This document shows, piece after piece, positions 57,851 to 64,000 of a stretch of 64,000 nucleotides of DNA. A program made the translations under genes and the position numbers. Source of the DNA: Sternotherus odoratus (lineage: Eukaryota > Chordata > Testudines > Kinosternidae); assembly GCA_032164245.1 (NCBI GenBank), contig JAVMKO010000003.1, forward strand, positions 34,285,390 through 34,349,389. The letters run 5' to 3'. The notes beneath the pieces are model-generated. The model saw nothing but the letters and a program-made list of their open reading frames with translations. It made no database searches and had not been told where the DNA came from. The first letter of the stretch is position 1, and every line of letters begins with the position of its first letter.

Positions 57851-60844
57851 GGAAGTTGACTTCTTGGCCTTCTTTCCTGATGCTACCGAAGGTAAGGCTC
57901 CATAAGGTCACATTGAAAGTCAGATATATAGAGTATTTAAAACATAGGCGATAGGTAAGTGTGCCAATATAGAATTTATTCTGTCTACTCCTTTTTTTAA
58001 ATATAGAGACATAGTTAATTCATTAATCAGATTTACACATACAATTTTTCAAGCATGACAGTGATAATATTCTTATAATTAAGCATCTCTGATGGAACAG
58101 CAAAAGGCATCAGGATAGATGACTTGTACACCTTGCTTTCTCACTTCATTCCTGCCATGGCATCATCTGTAATTTTCCAAAAAAATATAAGCAGCGGCAT
58201 TTGGAGATTATATTTTGCTGGACTGCCGACATAAATTAAAAGTTGACAGACACGGTATAGTTTTCTTTTCTAACCTGGTGGTACAATACCACCAAAAGAT
58301 GTTTTCTTTTCTAACCTGGTGGTACAATACCACCAAAATCACTGGGCTTCATATGTATCAGCAAGGCTCTGAAGAATGTTGTATTGGACTATAGATTTTT
58401 GACCAGCAATCAAACACTAGATTATATGCCAACTGTTAGCTTTGTGTCTTCTTAGACACTTAAAACACTTACAAACATTTGGAAAATCTCCTATATTATT
58501 CAGCATAAATAAAATTAAAATAGCCTGTAACATAAATACCGGTTTTAACAGGGACTGCAAACAACTGGGACAAAATTCTCCTCCTCTCTCCCCATTCTTT
58601 TGGTTGTATATGGAATGTCATTGATGTTGAAGAAGGGAATAAAAGGAGGGCTGAATTTGCACATAGACACAATTGCTGAATATGAAATAGTATTTTGGGA
58701 CTTCTACCTTTTTAATATAGTAAAGTTTTTTATTTTATTTAAAATGTCATTGCTCACTTTGGCCTAAATCCTTCCTTTCTTTGCAAAATCTTTGCTCAAA
58801 AAGACATGACGTAAAACACAGACAACAGAAATGGTTTAACATGGCAGGCCTATGCCAAAACACTGCTGAGAGAGGAATAATTTCTGTCAGCGGCATTTAA
58901 GCGGACATGCCTGTGCGCAGAGGTAAGGCCACGGAAACACTGCTGAGATCATTCCATGTGGTGCCTTTTTTCTGATGCTCATTCCTCCAAGCAGGAAAAC
59001 CTGGCTATGCCACTGTTCCCCCTGCTCTCCCTTAACAATCCTAACTAATCAGTCAGCTCTCCAGGCTGATGTGTGGAACACACACACACAAAAACACACA
59101 CAAAAAACCCAAAAAAACCCCAACCTTGACATAGTTCATGCTTCTCTGGTGGGAAAATCCTTTCCTGACCCTTCAAAAGATAATCTGGCTAGCCCACAAC
59201 ATAGCTAGAGATCTATATAGGCAATCACATGTAGGAAGGACAGAAAATTTGTTTGTCATTCTCTGGTGGGCAAATGGCTGTCCTTTCTTAGGAGGGGACA
59301 TTTATCCATAGAGGGAACAAGTGAGGAAGCCAACTGAATCCTATTCAAACCTGGCCACAGTCTCACTTACACAGGTATAGCCCTACTGAACCCACTGTAT
59401 AGTAGCACTTCATAGGACTGAGTCAGAAAACTTTGTAAACGTTGCTAACAGATGATTAAAAAGGTACAGAAGATACTGTGAGAGCCTTTTTATGACAGAA
59501 CTATTTTTCTTAATATAGAAGACTAGGCCTGAAATATGCATGTTCTAAAGAATAGTGAAGTCTGCAAGCGGAAATGGAGGCTAGGATAAAAGGTGCACAT
59601 ATATTTACACATTGGATTCAAGCTTTTGTCATAGAAGTCATATATCCAGAATCTTGACTTGTTTATGGGTTGTTCAGCCTAATTTTAAGATTGCTAAAGC
59701 CGCTTTCATCACATGTTCATTATTATAAGGATAGTTGGAAAATGAAGCGTATTATGTAAGGGGAAGAATTTGGGCTTCGATATAAATTCAGTTATGTAGT
59801 TGGGGGTGGAATTCTTGCCTCTTGTACTATAGTCTACCGAGGCCTCAGCCTGTGGTTAGAAGGCACTATTGCTGTGCAAGATTCTGGTAATTTGATAACA
59901 CATAAAACTGAAGAACTGCCTTCTTGTGGTCATTTAAGATCTTACCAAAAAATCTCACAAAGGTAAGTGCATTAGCACGTCTGTCCTGGCCCTGTTCCAA
60001 CTGGGCTATTACATGATAGCTATTTAAATCCCAAACAGGATTCCAACTGAAATTTATATTCTGAACTATGCTGTGCTTACACTGTATGCAGATAAATGCT
60101 GCCTCTTTACATCCCAGAGATACACTATTTCAGTGCTTTTTCTGGTATTATAGTGTATAGTACAAATATCTTTTTGTAGAATACATTGGGAAACTCACTG
60201 GAAGAATATCAATCATTTAAAATATCCTATTCCAAGAGGAGAAGCTTGGAATTACTTTAAACTCGTTGTTTAATGGAAGAGACAATAGCTTATATCTTCC
60301 CAGTTTGAATTTGGCTGCATATAATTTCTAGTATATTAGGTTTCACAGGAATTTAGTCCTAAAACTTGACGCAATCTAAATCCTCTTTGATCAGGTGAAA
60401 AAAATACTGCAGACTGTGAATTTTAAGTTAGATTTTGAAAACAATAGAGGACCCTGTATTCAGAAAACAAAAACAAAACCTCAGCCAACCAGTCATGGGA
60501 CACAAGTTAACTAAAAAAACATATTTCTGGAACTGTAGTGCCATCATCAATGCTCCAGACATATAAACAAGGAAAAGACCACACACAAAAATTATTGGAA
60601 CTTCATCGTCCTTTTAAATATAAGGCATGAAACCAATGTCTGCCAGACAGAAAGAACAAAACAGTTAGGAAAATAGTAACTATCGAGATTTTTAAAAAAG
60701 ATTAAAAATAATGGGCTTCCTAAGTATCTCACTTACACTGACTTCAGTGGAGTAACTCCTGATTTAGGCCTTTATCCTGAAAAGATTCCTGTAAAATGTG
60801 TAAATTAGAAATCCATGGGAAAATGCGAAGCACATAAAGTTAAA
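57851..60844. other. AT-rich non-coding DNA, no gene seen
   Basis: Contains a 38-bp duplication at 58260, and a CA/AAAC-rich simple stretch near 59075-59125. Near 60735-60760 is another 'ACTGACTTCAGTGGAGTAAC' block of the recurrent motif. Confidence 0.5.
58260..58338. repeat. 38-bp perfect duplication containing a short palindrome
   Basis: Copies at 58260-58297 and 58301-58338 are identical and separated by GAT. Each includes the dyad GGTGGTACAATACCACC. Confidence 0.92.
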
Positions 60845-60857
60845 CACTATTCCATAG

Positions 60858-60959
60858 TCCACTGCTTGCATCCGACGAAGTGGGTATTGGCCCACGAAAG
60901 CTCATGCTTCAAAGCTTTATAGTTAGTCTTTAAGGTGCCACAGGACTCTTTGTTACCTC
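60858..60959 (+). mobile_element. Penelope-like element, 102-bp 5'-truncated copy
   Basis: Flanked by an exact 13-bp duplication CACTATTCCATAG (60845-60857 and 60960-60972). The inserted 102 bp consists only of the element's terminal region: a hammerhead-like fold followed by TTAGTCTTTAAGGTGCCAC and AGGACTCTTTG. The duplication shows it moved as a truncated copy. Confidence 0.9.
60868..60909 (+). ncRNA. Hammerhead-ribozyme-like motif, decayed core
   Basis: CCGACGA (60872-60878) stands where CTGANGA is expected, so the U of the core is C. Then come A, a perfect stem II GTGGG-TATTGG-CCCAC, GAAA (60896-60899), minimal stem III GC-TCAT-GC, T (60908), and T at the cleavage position. The fold is intact, but the core substitution should abolish self-cleavage. 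As in the 41900 copy, an extra A precedes stem II. Confidence 0.6.
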
Positions 60960-60972
60960 CACTATTCCATAG

Positions 60973-63900
60973 GCTTTCATGGGAAAAAAAAGTTTTTTAA
61001 GGGATAAATCAGAAGCAGGCCCAATGGTGTTGATTTAAAAATCATCCAAACCAAATAATTTTAGAATAATCACAATAGTTATCTAATCACTTTCAAAATG
61101 ACTCTGAAAGACAACAAAATTATTTACGTGTTAGAATTTTGTTCAGATAACACATGACGTTCATGAGTTAAAGACACACACATATATTTAAATACAGTTG
61201 GGCAAATTTTTGCATTTGTGAGCTTATGTCTATGGGGCAGTAAAGAGTCAGTAAAGATATCTAAAGCTTTGGAAATTTATGCTTAGTACTTTTTGTTGGT
61301 GGGCATTTGTTTGTAAGCTTTTGAGAAGTGTGATTTTTCTTGTTTACACAGTTGTTTTGAATGTAATGTTAGACAGATCTCATGCCAGAAGAGTTCAAGT
61401 TCAAGGAATATTGTATTCTCATAGCTAGTATTCCAATTCATAACTTGTTATCTTTGTAATACAGACAAGAAGCAACCAGTGTGTTAGAAGATATGGACTT
61501 GCTTTTCAAATTACATCATATCTTTTTCTTATTTTCACTGTGATACTCACAGTATGCTTTCTTGTATTCCTTTTAAGCACTGATGTGTAGCACTTTACAT
61601 TTTCAGAGTGCTATTAAAAACATTAACTGTAAAAACATTAATTCACAACATCGCTAAGATAGGAGTGTACAATCCCCATTTTGCATGACCCAGAGGTTGT
61701 AAAAGATAGAGGTTAAACAGCCTGACAAATTAGAGAGAGGGCTAGGATTAGAATGATTTCCAAATGTATCAGCCCCAAAACCAACCTGTACATCAATTTT
61801 GTTATATTTGAAGATTTTCATCAAGTTTTGAATGTGTTGTTTGGATGGACATAGTTTAAAAAAAACAGAAAATGTAATCTTAATTTGTGTTGCTATTGAG
61901 TTCGGAGCAGAGAAAGCTAAGAAGATGGATTTTGCCATACCAACCCAGACCAACAAAAATAAATGTACACAACAGAAACATAAGATAAGGCCCGGATCTG
62001 AAAACCACCAGCTCTTTGAAGTACATAATAATTGAATGGGAACCTAGGAATCTATTGTCTCCCCATCAGCACAGTCTTCTTCATTTTTCAAGTGTGGGTC
62101 TTTGGCATTCTAACGGATCCTAAATAATACAGATCAGTGGACATTTGCCATTGGATATTAGTACTATAAATATTATTGATCATTGCAGTTGTAAAACAGG
62201 GATTGAGGATGCTTGTGAAAATATATTCTTATGGGAGCGAGAATGTTTTTACTTGAGAATTAGTTCAGTAACAAATTTATAGTCTTGCTTTGCTATTTTT
62301 TTCTCTTTCAATTTTATAGTAATTTTATAAACACGGAAAAGTAAAGTTTGTACCTGAAATTTTACTGAATATGAATGATCACAAGCATTTTTATGCACAT
62401 CAGTATCATGGATATGAGATCTAACTCTAAATAGGGATTGGGAGGTTGAGGGTGTTCCACATTTTACATGAGACACACAAACCAAACAGTAGTATGCTAA
62501 GAGGTTGCAGTTTACTATTATCACATGGATAAAACAATCTGAATTTCTGCATTAGACCTCAGTCAGACTATACTGAAGTTTAATGAGAGTTTTAACAGAT
62601 TTCATTGAGAGTAAGTCTATCATTTAATTTTTAATAGTAAGTTCAGACCTACTTTTTAAAATGCTAAATAAATAAAATAACCATTCTTCTTGATTGCATA
62701 GCATCCCGATGCATTCCTCACATCTTTTATTTTCATCACATTAAAACTAAAATGAACACTTTTAAGATGAATGTGCTCTAATTAGTAGGTAAAGACATAA
62801 AACATTCCCACAAATTCTGGTGGGAAAATAAACCAATTTGTATACATCCTACACCTTCTCCAAAAGTCTCAGCTGTACAATTTTACTGAAAGATATTTCT
62901 GAAATGTTTATTTAAGTGTGCATGGACATTTCTTTAGCCTGTCCATTTGCAGTAGTGGGAGGGCTTTCTATGGCAACAAAGGACAGTACATGACACCATC
63001 TGGGAAGCAAAAAGGAGCAACAATCTGGAATTTGAATAGAAGTAAAAAGGCTGGTCTCCAAGGATTGGAAGCTTCATTTCTCTTCTTCTTCCAACTGAGG
63101 CAACAAAGGAAAGGAGCCAGAGTGACTTTCACTAATGTTTTTTAGAGGAAAAAGAAAACATCCTGAATGAGAAACACTCAACAGTGGCAGCCTTCTCCTC
63201 CTCTCACCTGAATGCAGCGAGGGTCCTCTATTCCACAGCCTAGTAGCAGCTCAGCAGCTTCACTTTCTGCATCTGGGAGTTCTGAAAGCCTTGGCCCAGA
63301 GAGCCTACAACTTCCCCCTCAACCTCACTACCAGCAATTGCCTACCTCGACCATGCAAATGTCTGCACCTAGATCATGAAAGAAAGATTCTTCCTACCTG
63401 TAACCTCACTTACTCTTGTGCTGGAGCCTCTTTTCACAGCAACAGCGCAGTGCGGCCCAGTGGTGCCAGGCATATTTCATCCACACACCACAGCAAACAC
63501 CCAATGCTTCTCCTCCCTACTCCAAGTTTTATCAGGAAGAAATACCTGCAGGAAATGCAGACTGGCACCCCAAATTCGGATCCCTACACATCTGCAATCA
63601 ATCAAATGTGCTCATTCAACTGCCAGTAAACCATATAACTGATACTTACATATAACTGATACTTCCCTGACATGGCACCACAAGAATATAGCTGATAAAG
63701 ATTACATATCTCTAGTTCCCGCTGATCAGCACATAATCAGTGGACAGGAAGTACTCTCTCATCTATGTTCTCATCACACAAGAGCCACCCTTTTGACCTT
63801 GCCTGCACTATAATAGCCTGACTGGATGATACTGCCAGCTAAAAGCTAGGCTCAGGCTACTAACACTATAGAACACCACAAGACAAGGGTGGAAAGTGGG

Positions 63901-64000
63901 AATTATCTTATACCAGTCCAGCCTCAAGCGCAATAAAGTCCAGAGAATGACAAAATATTTGAAAGTTTGTTGAATAGGGAAAGCCATAGTGAGCTTTGAA
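60973..64000. other. AT-rich non-coding DNA with a possible MIR relic
   Basis: Near 61590-61775 a stretch reads, in antisense style, GCACTTTACATTTTCAGAG, ACAATCCCCATTTTGCATG, ACCCAGAGGTTG, then AGAGGTTAAACAGCCTGAC. This resembles the complement of an MIR or L2 3' region. The remainder, to the window end, has short overlapping frames only (for example 63291-63655 in three phases) and no recognised domain. Confidence 0.45.

Overview
This window looks like intergenic or intronic DNA from a sauropsid, most likely a turtle. The base composition is AT-rich with no dense coding. Long stretches have no open frame resembling a conserved protein, and nearly every recognisable feature is a transposable element. 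The repertoire is what points to a turtle: CR1 LINEs with the octamer-type 3' end (seen on the opposite strand as catagaatcatag or cataagaacataag), several Penelope-like elements (PLEs), a Harbinger-like element with a Myb/SANT-like gene, hAT and Tigger-like short DNA transposons, a chromodomain Ty3/gypsy remnant, LTR retroelement remnants and old MIR-type SINEs. The species assignment is an inference from repeat families remembered without a search. I found no intact host gene, no exon I could defend, and no tRNA, rRNA or snRNA gene.

Layout. 1-2 kb: plain AT-rich DNA. 1.96-3.69 kb: a truncated PLE reverse transcriptase abutting a Myb/SANT-carrying Harbinger-like element. 3.7-11.9 kb: mostly featureless, with a 94-bp TA microsatellite. 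11.9-17.6 kb: three CR1 pieces, a 329-bp Tigger-like element and a 1.1-kb Harbinger-like element with a GC-rich minisatellite that flips orientation in its middle. 18.5-19.4 kb: an 880-bp solo LTR with an exact 5-bp target duplication and a 50-bp internal tandem repeat. 24.6-26.9 kb: a decayed R2-superclade-like LINE N-terminal region, then a 1,076-bp unit with 325-bp inverted arms that are nearly identical. 27.4-27.8 kb: CR1 and PLE pieces. 32.6-34.6 kb: GC-rich repeats and a 270-bp near-perfect palindrome. 36.1-38.9 kb: an LTR-element leader fragment, a minus-strand gypsy pol remnant between direct repeats, and a MIR. 40.3-42.4 kb: two PLE 3' ends, one with an inverted terminal fragment. 44-57 kb: many CR1 fragments, paired TA-flanked MITEs, and hAT insertions with 8-bp duplications, one carrying the same GC minisatellite motif as the 16-17 kb element. 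57.6-64 kb: MIR, a 102-bp PLE with a 13-bp duplication, otherwise plain DNA.

No genes work together here as a pathway. The interest lies in the mobile DNA: hammerhead-ribozyme-like folds in PLE termini, two large inverted-repeat structures, a GC-rich minisatellite shared by two unrelated DNA transposon types, and several nested insertions whose order can be read from their target duplications.
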